DNA from: Delphinus delphis
Lineage: Eukaryota; Chordata; Mammalia; Artiodactyla; Delphinidae
Reading direction: 5' to 3'
Length of the DNA stretch: 64,000 nt
Assembly (NCBI RefSeq): GCF_949987515.2
Contig: NC_082684.1
Coordinates: 155,207,124-155,271,123 of the forward strand
The position numbers and the translations under genes were made by a program. Below, piece by piece: positions 24,426-35,706 of this stretch; position 1 is the first letter of the stretch, and the number at the start of each line of letters is the position of its first letter. Below the pieces are notes generated by a model. It worked only from the letters and a program-made list of their open reading frames with translations. It had not been told where the DNA came from and did no database searches.

Positions 24426-24590
24426 TGCCTCTCTCTGTCTCTGTCTCTCTTTCCCTCCTCTCTTCCCCTCTCCATCATATTCATTCTTCATGTTACTATA
24501 GACTGTATCTGTCTCTCTCTCTGTCTCTGTTTTTCTTTCCCTCTGCTGTTCCTCCCCTCTCTTTCTCTCTCCATCAGATCCATTCTTCCT
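24415..24590. repeat. CT-rich tandem duplication (2 x ~85 bp)
   Basis: Two consecutive units both begin 'tagactgtatctg', run through CT/TTCC-rich sequence and close with 'ctctccatca.at.cattctt'. Unit starts are at 24415 and 24499, so the offset is 84 bp. Pyrimidine-rich on the plus strand. Confidence 0.85.
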
Positions 24591-24747
24591 TTTCCTATTT
24601 TAGTTTCCCTTCCTCGATCAGGGTCAAGTCTTTAATCTCTGAACTTTCTGCCTCATTCTCACTCTCTGACTTTGCCTTTTCTGATGGCTTCCTTCCCATC
24701 CACCCCTCACCACACTCAAATCTTCTTTGCAACTAAAAATACTCTCA

Positions 24748-24957
24748 GGGCTTCCCTGGTGGCGCAGTGGTCGGGAGTCTGCCTGCCGATGCAGGGGACA
24801 CAGGTTCGTGCCCCGGTCCGGGAGGATCCCACATGCCGCGGAGCGGCTGGGCCCGTGAGCCATGGCCGCTGAGCCTGCGCGTCCGGAGCCTGTGCTCCGC
24901 AACGGGAGAGGCCACAGCAGTGAGAGGCCCGCGTACTGCAAAGAAAAAAAAATAAAA
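24748..24957 (+). mobile_element. CHR-type SINE, ~200 bp subtype
   Basis: Full-length with head 'gggcttccctggtggcgcag', B box 'ggttcgtgcccc', end 'gaggcccgcgtactgc' and an A-rich tail broken by G and T. Target-site duplication 'taaaaatact.tca' at 24734-24747 and 24958-24971 with one mismatch. Confidence 0.97.
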
Positions 24958-24971
24958 TAAAAATACTTTCA

Positions 24972-25514
24972 TAATCTTCACTGCGACAGCCCCTGCTTCT
25001 CTCTCTTCAGCCTCAAGCACTCCTCCTCTGTCCTGGAGCTTGGTGGTGTTGTGACAACTCTGGGACTTGGGTGTGGCCTCCTCTTGGGGAGAGTCACCCC
25101 TTCCTGAGCTGGTTAACTCCCCAGCCCTGGAGTGAATCCCAATCCCATATCAGACTCTCACCTGCCATCCTGCTCGGCCTGCCGTGGGGTGAAGACGAGG
25201 CTGGCTGGGTCGCTGAGGGGCTCAAGTGCACACAGGGCAGCCCACGTGGCCAAGACTGTGGCATCCTTCAGCGTCAGGGGCCGTGCTGGGAGGCTGCCCA
25301 GGGTGCTTGCAGATCGTGTGTGGGGAAAGGACCCTGAGCTGCCAGAGAGCAGTAACCAGCAAGCACTCCTTTTAGATTTAAAAGGGATATTCCCTTGAGA
25401 TGTGGGGGCTCCTAAGCAAATTTCACATTTCAGGAGAACTGGTGCCGAAAGAATAAGGAAAGACACCTTGAATGTGTGTCATGGAAGGAGCTGGACATGA
25501 CTGGAGAGTCTTTG
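24972..25514. other. Unassigned G+C-richer stretch
   Basis: Several overlapping open frames on both strands (25071-25337, 25132-25398, 25158-25466) result from few AT-rich stop codons. None has a recognisable domain or a convincing splice context. Confidence 0.45.
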
Positions 25515-25650
25515 AGCCCATGAGGACATTTTCAGATGAAGAATTCAGAGAAACTAGCCCAGAGTCACACAGCTTGTTTTGTCAGGGCACAGACTAGAAC
25601 TAGGTCTCCTGACTTTTTTTTTTTTTTTTTTCCATAGCCTCAGTCTTTTT
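25515..25650 (-). mobile_element. MIR fragment, antisense, with T run
   Basis: 'ttttcagatgaagaattcag', 'ctagcccagagtcacacagc' and 'actagaactaggtctcctga' are the antisense MIR core. A T18 run follows at about 25614-25631. Confidence 0.75.
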
Positions 25651-26609
25651 CTCAATGAGAAACAGAAGACTGGTATGTCTGGTAGCCTGGGAATAAGTCC
25701 CCTGGTAAGTCCCTGCAGCTCATTTCCCTTTGAAGAGATATAAAAACTGCAAGTCATCTTTCAACAGAGGGACCATGCTGCCTGGTGCCTAAAGCCCGGG
25801 GATGCTTTTGAAGGACTCTCTTTTCTAGTCCTGGAAGCACCACTACTCACCAGAATATTATCTTCTTAGCGCCAGATTTTAGGGGGCAAGGAGATCTTTT
25901 CATCTTACTAAATAAAAATTATCTCCCACAATTTTTCAGCATAGAATTTATTGGCAATCAGTTAAAAATTAACTTTGAATAAGCTCCATTGTTCGGCTCC
26001 TATTTTCCCAGAATTATTTTTTTACCCTTTCTCCCCAGGCATTTATCCACTGAGGATCGTTAGGACCATAATAATTTTCTCTGGAGACTACGTTCTCATT
26101 TTCTACCCTTTTCCTCTGCTCTCAGATGACTGTGTACAGCAACCAACACCCACTTGGGCTGCTGAGAATATTCCATCTGTAATCAGGGCCGGTGTCTCAA
26201 TTTCCCCACTAACAAAAATTCCCAGAAAGTCTAAGAAAAACGAAAGAAAACAAAACTCGCAGAGCCTAATTTTTGCTCAAGTTCCTTCAGATATTTTGCT
26301 TGATTTCATCTAAGTTTGCATAAACAATAGGAAGGCAAGGTTATTTCATCAACTCTGTAAAATTTCTAGCTCTGTGGTCTTGAATATGTTTCCCCAGAAA
26401 CCCCAGACTTAATTTCACCATGAAGGACTACAGAAGATAATTTCTTCAGAGTATCCCCCCCCTTTTTTTTTTGGTATAAACACCTCATGATTACTCTACC
26501 CACCCCTCTTACTGAAATTATGAGTTCAATGTGTGGGGATTATGTCCTATTCCATTTTTTGTAATACTCTTATTATTGGAAATGAATTAAAGTATCACAA
26601 TAACACAGA
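25651..26609. other. Unassigned noncoding stretch
   Basis: No gene or repeat recognised. An open frame at 25975-26313 ends in a lysine-rich tail without a known domain. Confidence 0.45.
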
Positions 26610-26830
26610 TAGGCTACAGCAACAACATTGACAAGTACGTTTGTTGAGCCTCTATATGGTGGCAGGTTTTTGTGTCTATTATTCACACTCATTTTTATAG
26701 CCATGCTGAGAGGTGAAAAGACTGAGACTCTGAAAGGTTTGCACAGTTGCCCAAGCCCATCCCTCTAGAAGGAGAGCCCCCGGTGGACCCCAGGTTCACC
26801 AGATACCTAAATCTCTGTGCTGGGTTCAAG
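26610..26830 (-). mobile_element. MIR SINE, antisense
   Basis: 'gtttgttgagcctctatatg', 'tatagccatgctgagaggtg', 'aaaagactgagactctgaaa' and 'ttgcacagttgcccaagccc' follow antisense MIR order. Confidence 0.8.
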
Positions 26831-27173
26831 AGTCCACTGTTCTCAGCGGTCATCCCCACATTCACCATGAAGGACCCTGGCTCGATGATGTGTACCTTTC
26901 TTTACGGTGTGGGGCACTTATTCCTAAGGTCCACTGAAGCAGAACTCTGTGTAAACATAGTCAGGGAAGGGGAAGCCACATGTGATGAAGGACCTGGATT
27001 TTGGACTTGATCTCATCACTTCCCGAAGTGAATTTCTCCTTTGGAGTCTCAGCCTGACCAAGTTCTGTTATCATCACACATTGAGGCAACTCTAGGGAAA
27101 GCAAATGGGGTTCTATAGAATGGAGGGACTTGGAAGAAAGGGTCTCCCTGCCCCCTTGAAGAAGGAAGAGTCC

Positions 27174-27440
27174 CAGTTATCTGTCACTGGGTGACAAACC
27201 AGCTCCAAACTTAATGGTGTAAAACAACTACATGTTATTATCTCTGATGGTTCTGGGCTCAGCGAGGTGGCTCTCCCTCAGGGAGTCTCACAGGGAAGCT
27301 CTGTCACTTACGTGTTTGAGCTGGGACGACACAGACAGCTGGGGGCTGAACAGCAGGGCATCTCAGATGACTCTTTGTGGTCTCTCCAGGTTGTTGGCTT
27401 TGGGAAAACCAGAATTACTACGTGGTGGTTCAGGGCTCCA
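27174..27440. mobile_element. LTR-like old repeat before the GATA array
   Basis: 'gggtgacaaaccagctccaa' and 'acttaatggtgtaaaacaac' match a frequent mammalian repeat ('...acaaattaccccaaaacttagtgg' type). It is probably LTR/MaLR-related, but I am unsure of the family. The GATA-type array starts where it ends. Confidence 0.55.
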
Positions 27441-27444
27441 AAGA

Positions 27445-27755
27445 TGTGCAGAGAGATAGAGGTAGAGATAGAGATAGATAGATAGATTGATAGATAGTTA
27501 GATATAGATGTGATGGATAGATGAATAGATAGATGGACAGACAGACAGACAGATAGATTGATAGATAGATGTGATGGATGGATAGATGGATAGATATATA
27601 GGTAGATAGATGTGATGGATGGATGATGGATAGATAAATGATAGGTTGATAGATAGATAGGTAGATAGATAGATATAGATGTGATGGATGGATGAATAGA
27701 TAGAGGGACAGACAGACAGATAGATTGATAGATCGATGTGATGGATGGATGGATG

Positions 27756-27801
<46 letters not shown>

Positions 27802-27975
27802 GATAGATGAGAGACAGATAGATAGACGTGATGGCTGGCTGGCTAGATGGATGGCTGGATGGCTGGCTGGCTAGATAGGTAGATAGATAGGTAGATAGGT
27901 AGGTAGATAGATAGATAGATAGATGTGATGGATAGATGGATAGATAGACAGACAGACAGACAAATAAATAGATGG
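27445..27975. repeat. Compound GATA/GACA/GATG array
   Basis: About 530 bp of tetranucleotide repeats: mostly GATA, with GACA blocks (27536-27552, 27708-27720, 27947-27962), GATG/GGCT blocks (27834-27872), and seven occurrences of a 'gatgtgatgg' marker (27507, 27568, 27609, 27678, 27735, 27825 in the variant gacgtgatgg, 27922). Blocks starting at 27507 and 27678 match over about 65 bp, giving a 171-bp higher-order step. An 86-codon minus frame through it is an artefact. Confidence 0.95.
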
Positions 27976-28721
27976 CTAGAGACTGAGACAGTGAGAGACA
28001 GACACAGAGAGAGAAACGTACACAAGCTTTCGAGCATTCTTGGCCTCAAAGCTGTCACTAGGGGACAGGAAATAAGCCCCACTTCTTGCGGGAGATGTGA
28101 CAAGGTCCTGAACGAGCAGCTGGGGTCAGAAATGCTCTGCTAACGTTTTTGGAAAATGCAATCTGCTGCTCAGAGTAGCTCCTCAGCACGTTCCTTGGCC
28201 CCGGGTCTCTATTTTCTACTCCGTGAAGAGACCGAGCTCTAAGAGGCTCCGCAGATCATATACTTGGTGGTCTCGTAAGTGAGCCAGCCCACCTGTCACA
28301 CTCTATAACCTGAGACCTCGGTTCCTGACAAATCCCCTGGAAACCACATCCTTTACAGCGGTTACCACACACCCCTGGTCCCTTTTCAACATGTTTGATC
28401 TGATGACAGTGCTTTCTGTGGATATTCCCTGGAAGTCCCCTAGATGAACAGAGCTATGGGTGTGCAAGTTCAAATCAGCTCCTTTAATGGTGGGAGGATA
28501 CAATCATATTATTCTAGCCCAGCTCTGCCGTTTTGCAGATAAGAAGATGGAATTTCATAGAGTGCATGTGCAGAACCATAGCATATTAAGAGAGATGCTT
28601 AACAAGCATCTATTTAGAAAGAGGCAATTAAGATGGGGAATAATTTTAAAATCTTGTCCTGTGAGAAGGGGTTAAAGAAATTTTAGCCTGGAAAAATAAG
28701 ACATACACATATTATCTTTAA
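27976..28721. other. Unassigned noncoding stretch
   Basis: No gene or repeat recognised. Confidence 0.45.
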
Positions 28722-28738
28722 ATATTTGAATGTGTTTT

Positions 28739-28948
28739 GGGCTTCCCTGGTGGTGCAGTGGTTGACAGTCCGCCTGCTGATGCAGGGGACATGGGTTCGT
28801 GCCCCGGTCCGGGAAGATCCCACATGCCGCGGAGCGGCTGGGCCTGTGAGCCATGGCCGCTGAGCCTGCGCGCCTGGAGCCTGTGCTCCGCAACGGGAGA
28901 GGCCACAACAGTGAGAGGCCCGCGTACCACAAGAAACAAAACAAAACA

Positions 28949-28993
<45 letters not shown>
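28739..28993 (+). mobile_element. CHR-type SINE with CAA/TA tail
   Basis: Full-length body from 'gggcttccctggtggtgcag' to 'gaggcccgcgtaccac'. The tail has become (AAACA)n, then (CAA)n, then a 36-bp (TA)n tract. Target-site duplication 'atatttgaatgtgttt' at about 28722 and 28994. Confidence 0.96.
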
Positions 28994-29000
<7 letters not shown>

Positions 29001-29044
29001 AATGTGTTTCATATGGGAAAAAAAGGATTACATTTATTTGGAGA

Positions 29045-29165
29045 TTTAAAGGATGATTTAAAAATATGTCTGAAATTTGGTCTATAGATAGAGTCCAGCT
29101 TTTGTTTCCAATGATTGCGTGTGTGTTAGTTTTGCCTACAGTATATACTCAAGAGTTTTTATGAA
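29045..29165 (+). repeat. Unnamed ~115-bp repeat, copy 1
   Basis: Shares about 80% of bases with 30546-30660 in the same orientation, including the exact block 'gttagttttgcctacagtat'. I do not recognise the family; it could be a pair of old insertions or a local duplication. Confidence 0.8.
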
Positions 29166-30545
29166 GTGAATTATGTGTTCTTTAGCTATAGAAAGGGTAG
29201 GGGAAATGTCTCATATTTATCTTTCATCCCTTTCTAGCACCAAGTAATATTCTGGGTGCAGAATAGATACTTAATAAGTATCAATCAGTTGGTACTTATA
29301 ATTTGAGTGATTGATACTTAGTGTTCATATCCTGTTGTTGGTTGGAACCTACAGGACAGTACCTAAATGAATAGGATAGTGGCATTAGCATACCCTGATG
29401 AGTTTTTATCCATCCACTGCTCCAAATGAATGACTGCATTTTAGCAGATTAAGAGAAATCATACCCTTGTTGCTTTTAGCACCAGGAAGCTCCTTCTAGA
29501 GACTGTGTTCTGCAGGTGTGATGGATTTTTAAAGGGCATTCTCAGTGCCCACCTCAGGAAAAACGCTCATTGCTCTCCAGGAATGAATGTGTGTAAGGAG
29601 GACTTGGTCTTCTCCAAATCAAGCCTTGTTTATTAAACTCCATATGCCACAAGGGGCTTGAGAGACAATGGGAGGGGATGCTGGGGGCACAGGACTGCAA
29701 ATAAGCAGGACCTTGGTCCTAGAGGCAGGGCTTTGAGAGCAACCTCCTCATGCAACCAACTTCCTGGTGTGGTAACACCTGCATTTTCATTGCAGAGAAA
29801 ACACAGCAGCCCTGCATGTGGTTAACTGGATATAATCAGGACACCTTCTTGGTTCAAAACCAAGTGTGAGCCCAGAAACACGATTTTATTTGACCCGTTC
29901 TTCAGCCTTATTTCTCCTCAGGCTGCAGGCATTTCTAATGCTGAGAGCCAGCCCTCTGCACAGCAGTCATTGCGCTGAACGGCAATGACCTTTCATTCTC
30001 CCTTAGCATAGTTTAGCTTGGTTGGCAGACGCAGGCAGCTCTTTACCACTATGCTTGTAGGTGGTGCAGCTGCTACCCCCCTAAGAAACAGAGAAGGAGA
30101 TAACATTGCCGGGTCCCAGGGCTATCCTTCTAATGCTGCGTAGAGAGGCTGTGGACCTCAGTGGCCAGTTCAGGTCTTTCTCTCTTTAGACTTGGGTTTT
30201 ATGAAAATACACTTGCCAGTTGTGAAAAAACTAAATAGCTCGGTTGCGCCTCAATCAATTATCACTGAACCTTGGAAGACGAAGGACTTTACCATTTATG
30301 ATGCTCGTCATAGCCATCATCACCATCCTTAAACAGTAATACAACGACAACAGTGTTAAGAAAGGGATGATGAGCACCGAAGACACATTTCAACTGCTTC
30401 GTTTTGTTAGAATTAGACCGACTCCCTAAAGGGACAATGGAGGAACAATACGCCTCAGGTGATCCTGTCTATCCTCTGTCCCCAAACAGTCATTTTAGTA
30501 AATTAATTTACAAAATAATTATTTGAGAAAATTTTAAACAAAGTC
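29166..30545. other. Unassigned stretch between repeat copies
   Basis: No gene. It contains a perfect 13-bp inverted repeat at 29275-29320 and a weak L2/MIR-like 3' end near 29235-29275. Confidence 0.45.
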
Positions 30546-30660
30546 GTTAAGATTTAAAAGCGTGTCTGAGATTTGGGCTGTAGATAGAATCCTGCTTTTA
30601 TTTCCGATGATTTTATGTATGTTAGTTTTGCCTACAGTATAGACTCGGAAGTTTTACTTG
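30546..30660 (+). repeat. Unnamed ~115-bp repeat, copy 2
   Basis: Second copy of the sequence at 29045-29165. Matching landmarks in order: 'gtctgagatttgg', 'tagatagaatcctgctttt', 'gttagttttgcctacagtat', 'gaagtttt'. Confidence 0.8.
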
Positions 30661-31714
30661 CTGAATTAGGCACTAAATATTGACTAAATATTGGACTTTT
30701 ATCCTTTTATGGTTGATGTCAGGTAGATGTCATGTAAAATTCAAGTTGGGTCTTCTTCATGTGGTGAAAATTGCAGTGATTTAGCTATTATGTTACTTCC
30801 GATTTGCCAGCAGTGTTTTACAGGGACACAGTGAAATACGCTCTGTTGGCTGTATGTTAAAACCATGTTTTGTGAATTAGAAGCCTATAATAAAGAAATC
30901 ACTCATTTGTGTGGCATATGAGCCCCCTTGATTCAGAACGTTTGGCTTCTGGCTCTGATTATGTCTCTTGCTATTTCTGTGGCAATTCCCCCAACCCTCT
31001 CTCTTCACCTGTTTGGGGAGAATAAAGATGGAAACTTTACTTCTGCAGAGAAAAGGTAAAAAGGGCGATTTTGATCATTGGAAACAGGGTTATATGGGAT
31101 GAATAGGGCAAACTGGACAAATGTACATGGCATCAGGACCCTAGGGAGGATTTCCAGGACTTGCAAGTGTTTACTATTTCTTTCTTTCTTTTCTTTTTTT
31201 TTTTGTTACATCTGTGGAAAATATCAAACTAGAAGCTTTCTCAAAGGCTTTGTGGAATGAGGCAGAGTATAAACAAGTAAATATACTATATGTATAGCAG
31301 TGTTGGGGGAAAGTGTCATTTCTCTCTTTAGGGAGGTCCAATTATAACAATTTTGTATTTTATATACTGATCTTTTTAATTCTTTTTTCAAATGAAAATT
31401 GATGGCCAAGCATATCCTAGATTATATTTGAACAGCTTTAAACGGGAGCTCAGATTTGTGACCTTTGGGTTTGTATGACCTCTATGTGCCTCAGGCTGTC
31501 TTTCTGCAAACCGCGCTGGGGCAGGATCATAGGCTGTGGGAAACGGTTCCTCGTTTGAAGCTTGTCTTGGTGCACTTGCTGATCTCAAAATGAAAAAAAA
31601 AATCTATTGCTATTATGAAAAATAAGAACTGGCTATTTTCCCGACTAGGCCGGGGAAAACGTTGGGAACTCGAGTCTCCTATTATACAAGAATCCATAAG
31701 AGATCCTGAAAAGC
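30661..31714. other. Unassigned noncoding stretch
   Basis: No gene or confident repeat. Confidence 0.45.
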
Positions 31715-31835
31715 ATCCCTCACTCATTTATTAGCCAAATATGTATTTAGCACGACGGAGTACGAGTCTCCGCGCTCAGTGTGCTGAGAGGCCCGATGCT
31801 ATACAACACTGCTGCCGTAACTTGGAGATGCGTGT
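31715..31835 (-). mobile_element. Probable L2 3' end fragment
   Basis: 'cactcatttattagccaaat', 'atgtatttagcac' and 'gctcagtgtgctgagaggcc' follow the antisense L2 end with heavy decay. The segment and its downstream flank are unusually CpG-rich for this window. Confidence 0.5.
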
Positions 31836-32250
31836 CAGCCTGATTTATGGAGCCCCCAGATGGGAGGGGCGGGAATATATGGAGGAGCACGCAGCTAGTT
31901 ACCGGTGGAGTTTGGAGGGAGCACGCATCCCCCAGCATGGCTTAGAACATGGGCAAATGCTGATCTTGGTGCTTTGCATATTCTTGTGAACTCTAAGTTT
32001 ATCGCCATGCTCCATATTTTTCTAAATTATAACTGAGCCAATATACAGTTCTTTGGTCAATACCCTGTCAACATATTTTATTTCCATAGCAGATTGCTGC
32101 ACAACTGATACGGTCACTTGTCTCGATGCTGATTACCATTGTAGAATTGATCTGTGGGGATCTATATGGATTCCTAAAATGGCTGAAATTGCTAGTGCAA
32201 CTGAGACACGGTCCTGGTCGTTTTCAAAAATTCAGTTATAGTTTCAAACC
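31836..32250. other. Unassigned noncoding stretch
   Basis: No gene or repeat. Its first half (to about 31940) keeps several CpGs. Confidence 0.4.
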
Positions 32251-32255
32251 TCTAG

Positions 32256-32289
<34 letters not shown>

Positions 32290-32342
32290 ATAAAATATAT
32301 TATATATAAAATATGTTATATATAATAATAATAAATATATTT
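32256..32342. repeat. TA-rich low-complexity tract
   Basis: (TA)12-13 followed by (CA)4 and imperfect 'tatata' units. Confidence 0.9.
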
Positions 32343-32470
32343 GAGCTCTTGGTACATTTCTACCAAGAAAAATAAATTTTATAAACAGTAAAATAGGTTA
32401 GCTGGGAAAATTAGAAAGTTATTCCACAGATTTCAATCCCAAATTCTACATAGGAAGTAACACTTTCACC

Positions 32471-32473
<3 letters not shown>

Positions 32474-32506
<33 letters not shown>
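32474..32506 (+). repeat. Poly-A run (A33)
   Basis: Thirty-three uninterrupted A residues followed by an A-rich segment. It may be the tail of a 5'-truncated retrocopy, but the sequence before it is not recognisable. Confidence 0.9.
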
Positions 32507-32508
<2 letters not shown>

Positions 32509-33369
32509 AAAGAAATAACAGGAAAAAGAAAAAAGCAAATATGCATGTTTTAAAGAAGATGGTTATTTTTTTCCCAACCTGTTAAAACTGAAATTCATTT
32601 TGCACATTTGAACCTAACCTGTGGTTTTCCTATGCCAAAGTGATGACTGGTGTTGTGGTGGCTTGGACATACATGTAGCCAGTTCAGCATCTTTCTCTTG
32701 TCCCAATTTTCTTTGGAGTCAGTGAAGCAGTGTCTTTTACTTTAACCTGACCTATTCAAAGACTGCTCTTCACCTTTCCTTCCCTCCCTTTCTTTTTTTG
32801 TTTAAGTCAGGAGTTGTTTTTCTTTTGTTTTTCCCCCCCTCTCTCTCACTTCTGGGTTTGGCAGTTTTATTTTTCCCTACTAGCAAAAGGGAAGTCTCTT
32901 CAGAGGTTGAAGCTGTTGGTTACTTGGGTGGGTGGAGCTGTTCTTAGGGCTCATCCCTGCCTCTTCTCTCCTTGGATTAACTTGGCTTCTTCGTTTTCAT
33001 TTTAGCTTTGCTTAGCAAAACTGGCATTTTCACACCACATATGGTTGTTTTCATTGCCTTCTTTCAGTTTTTTTTTCTTTTTTAATTAGACAAAATATCT
33101 TATTCATAGAGGAAATACTGAAAGCAAGTTGATGTTTCTCCCCATCCCTTCCTTTTCTTGTGCTTCTATCTTCTATATGCCTGAAATATTGGAAACAAAA
33201 TGCAATTCTGGAACTGTGATATGCCTTTCAATACAGCTTAAAAAGGGAAAACCTACTTGATTGTTTCCTGCTGAGACCAGAGCAGGGCTGCAGAAGAGGC
33301 ATCAGCTCTCAGGAAAATATTTCTCTTGAAAATATTCCGTAAATAGGCAGTACTCAAGCCCCAGCCAGC
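32507..33369. other. Unassigned noncoding stretch
   Basis: Pyrimidine-rich between 32760 and 32850; no gene or repeat recognised. Confidence 0.45.
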
Positions 33370-33605
33370 TAATGCAGCGTAATGGCCAAGAACGTGACTC
33401 TGAAACCAGAATGCTGAGTTTGAAGCCTGGCCCTGCTGCTAACCTGAGGCGCGTCACCTAATCTCTCTGAACCTCTGGTTTTTTAAACTGCAAAATGGTG
33501 ATAATAGTAGCTACTCAATAACATTATTGCAAAGGGTACAGTGAACTAATACAAGGGATGCACTTATGCCTGATACGCACCGCAAGAAATGTTTGCTGTT
33601 ATTGT
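33370..33605 (+). mobile_element. MIR SINE
   Basis: Near full-length MIR order: 'taatggccaagaacgtgact', 'gtttgaagcctggccctgct', 'cacctaatctctctgaacct', 'tgcaaaatggtgataatagt' and a 3' end near 'aagaaatgtttgctgttatt'. Confidence 0.88.
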
Positions 33606-35102
33606 TACTCTTAGATAACACATTGTAGCTGTGAAACTAATGGCTTTTGCTGCTTGCTCCTGACTCCAATAGCTTTTCAACTGGTGCCTCTTAATATCAT
33701 CTCAAATACCATCTCTCATCTTTCCCTTGCTGCTGCTCTCTATTTACATGTCCGTTTTCCCCCTTCCTGTGTGTTAATCCTTTTCTCCCTGCCCTCCCTC
33801 TTAATATGCCACCTCTTTCCCTACTTCTATACCCCCAAGAATGACAGTCTAGATTCCCATCTGTGGTTATTTCCCATTCTCTCCACACATCGTGTTCTGC
33901 CTGTCGGACCAGACTTTCTCCCAGCACCTGATTCTGTCTCTGCTTCCCCAGTGGCTGCCCCACCCCAGGTATTGTGTTCAATTCTGGGTATTGGCTGCTT
34001 CCGGTGCTGGTAATTGCCATCCTTCATGGAGAGAACCTATTAGTTCAAACACAAAAGCTCCTTTTTGATTAGTCTTTAGAGCCACACCATCACAGAACGA
34101 TAATCTCTTCAAGTCGGGTTTCTATGTATATCAGTTGCCCTCGTGCATTTTCCTTTTCTGCCCGTAGTTCATCTTGGACTCACATATATGCATTCATACT
34201 TTCCATGGGGGCACATATTCCTTGAATTAATAGAACAAATGGTGTTAAGTTAGAAATGAAATATGCCTAAATTTTCATTGTGTAAAGGTATGTTATTGAT
34301 TCACATCAGTAAAATGATACAGACACATTTTATAAATATGAATCATGTAAGAGACAAAACCAAGGAACATTGGAGGACTGTCAAGGGCATATAACAGGAG
34401 AACTGTCACTTTTACAGATCAGATTACTTGGGTAACAGAGCTATCAAAGTGGTTTTCACTATCCAAATCATGGGAACCTAAGATTATGCGGCCAACAAGT
34501 GTTCCTTACCTGACACAGAGCTTTATAAAAAGACTTAATAGGTTTTACCAGGTCTTTAAAAGTTCTCAGGGACTTTTTGAGTCTCAGATATGCAATGTGA
34601 ATTTCTCTCTTTCTAATTGCCTGTCTCAGATGGCTTTCTTCCTGCAAAGCATCAGCTACACATAGACGTGATCACATCCAGATACCACAAAGAATATCAC
34701 AACCTGCTCCGAGGTTGTAGAGAAACTCAATGATTTTTCCAGGTGAATAAGTGAATGCTTTAGGGGACATTCCCTGGGTATATTCTAAGTAGGTCTTGGT
34801 TATCAAGTTGGCAGTTTTATTGTTGGGGAATTTTTGATGTCTGACACAGAAAGTATAAGGATTTGTTCCTATAAAGATAATGGTCTTCAAATCTAGTAAG
34901 TAATGGAAAAAACATAGTCAATGAAGAAAAATAATCCAACTTCTATTGAGATAAGCTAGATAGTCTGAAGTTAATTCATTTCCTTGTCAGGATCTCATTT
35001 TGACAAAAAATGACGAATATAGAAAAAGCATAACGAAGAAAGCAAAAACCACATATCATTTCTTCACCCAGAGATAATATTAGTTAATTTGGTTTATTAC
35101 CT
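33606..35102. other. Unassigned noncoding stretch
   Basis: 33650-33930 is pyrimidine-rich and could be a decayed L2 in sense orientation, but I cannot anchor it. An open frame of 119 codons at 33654-34013 is due to few stop codons in that tract. Confidence 0.45.
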
Positions 35103-35318
35103 TTTTTTTTTTTTTTTTTTTATTTGCGGTACGCGGCCCTTTCACTGTTGTGGTCTCTCCCGCTACGGAGCACAGGCTCTGAGCGCGTAGGCTCAGCGGC
35201 CATGGCTCACGGGCCCAGCCGCTCCACGGCATGTGGGATCTTCCCGGACCGGGGCACGAACCCGTGTCCCCTGCATCGGCAGGCGGACTCTCAACCACTG
35301 CGCCATCAGGGAAGACCC
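35103..35318 (-). mobile_element. CHR-type SINE, inverted
   Basis: T18 start, 'gcggtacgcggccctttcac', the usual body, and an end 'catcagggaagacccc' carrying substitutions. I see no clear target-site duplication, so it is somewhat older or its ends have changed. Confidence 0.95.
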
Positions 35319-35504
35319 CTTCTCAGCTTTTGAACAACCAAAGACATCTTTGGGAAGATCTGACCCTCCTACCCCCGTGTCAGTCTTAAAGGGCCACAGA
35401 GGACCAGATTTTCCTCAAGATTTTCATTATGGCTCTATCAAATAGTATCTCATAGTCTTCTGCAGAACATAAACTGCAACGACACTAACTAGGAAGGTTG
35501 TTAT

Positions 35505-35706
35505 GATAAGAACCAGTATCTATTGACTGCTTACTATGTGTCATCTTGCTGAATCCTCTCCAAAATCTCATAAATGAGATAGGACCAGGTATATCATTTG
35601 CATTAACTTAAGGAGAGATTAAGAAACATTTACCAAATTACACAGCCAGTAAGCAGCAGATCTGGGATTTGAATGTAAGTTGTGTGACTCCAGAGTTTGT
35701 GCCCCT
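35505..35706 (-). mobile_element. MIR SINE, antisense
   Basis: 'tgactgcttactatgtgtca', 'ctcataaatgagataggacc', 'ttacacagccagtaagcagc' and 'agatctgggatttgaatgta' follow antisense MIR order. Confidence 0.88.

Noticed and set aside
24624..24955. Open frames on both strands giving Gly/Arg/Ser-rich peptides, repeated at many loci
   Set aside because: They are translations through the CHR-type SINE and appear wherever that SINE occurs.
27445..27975. CRISPR-like regular repetition
   Set aside because: Tetranucleotide microsatellite without distinct spacers, in a mammalian genome.
27843..28103. Minus-strand frame of repeated Tyr/Leu/Ser/Ile residues
   Set aside because: Translation of the GATA-type array.
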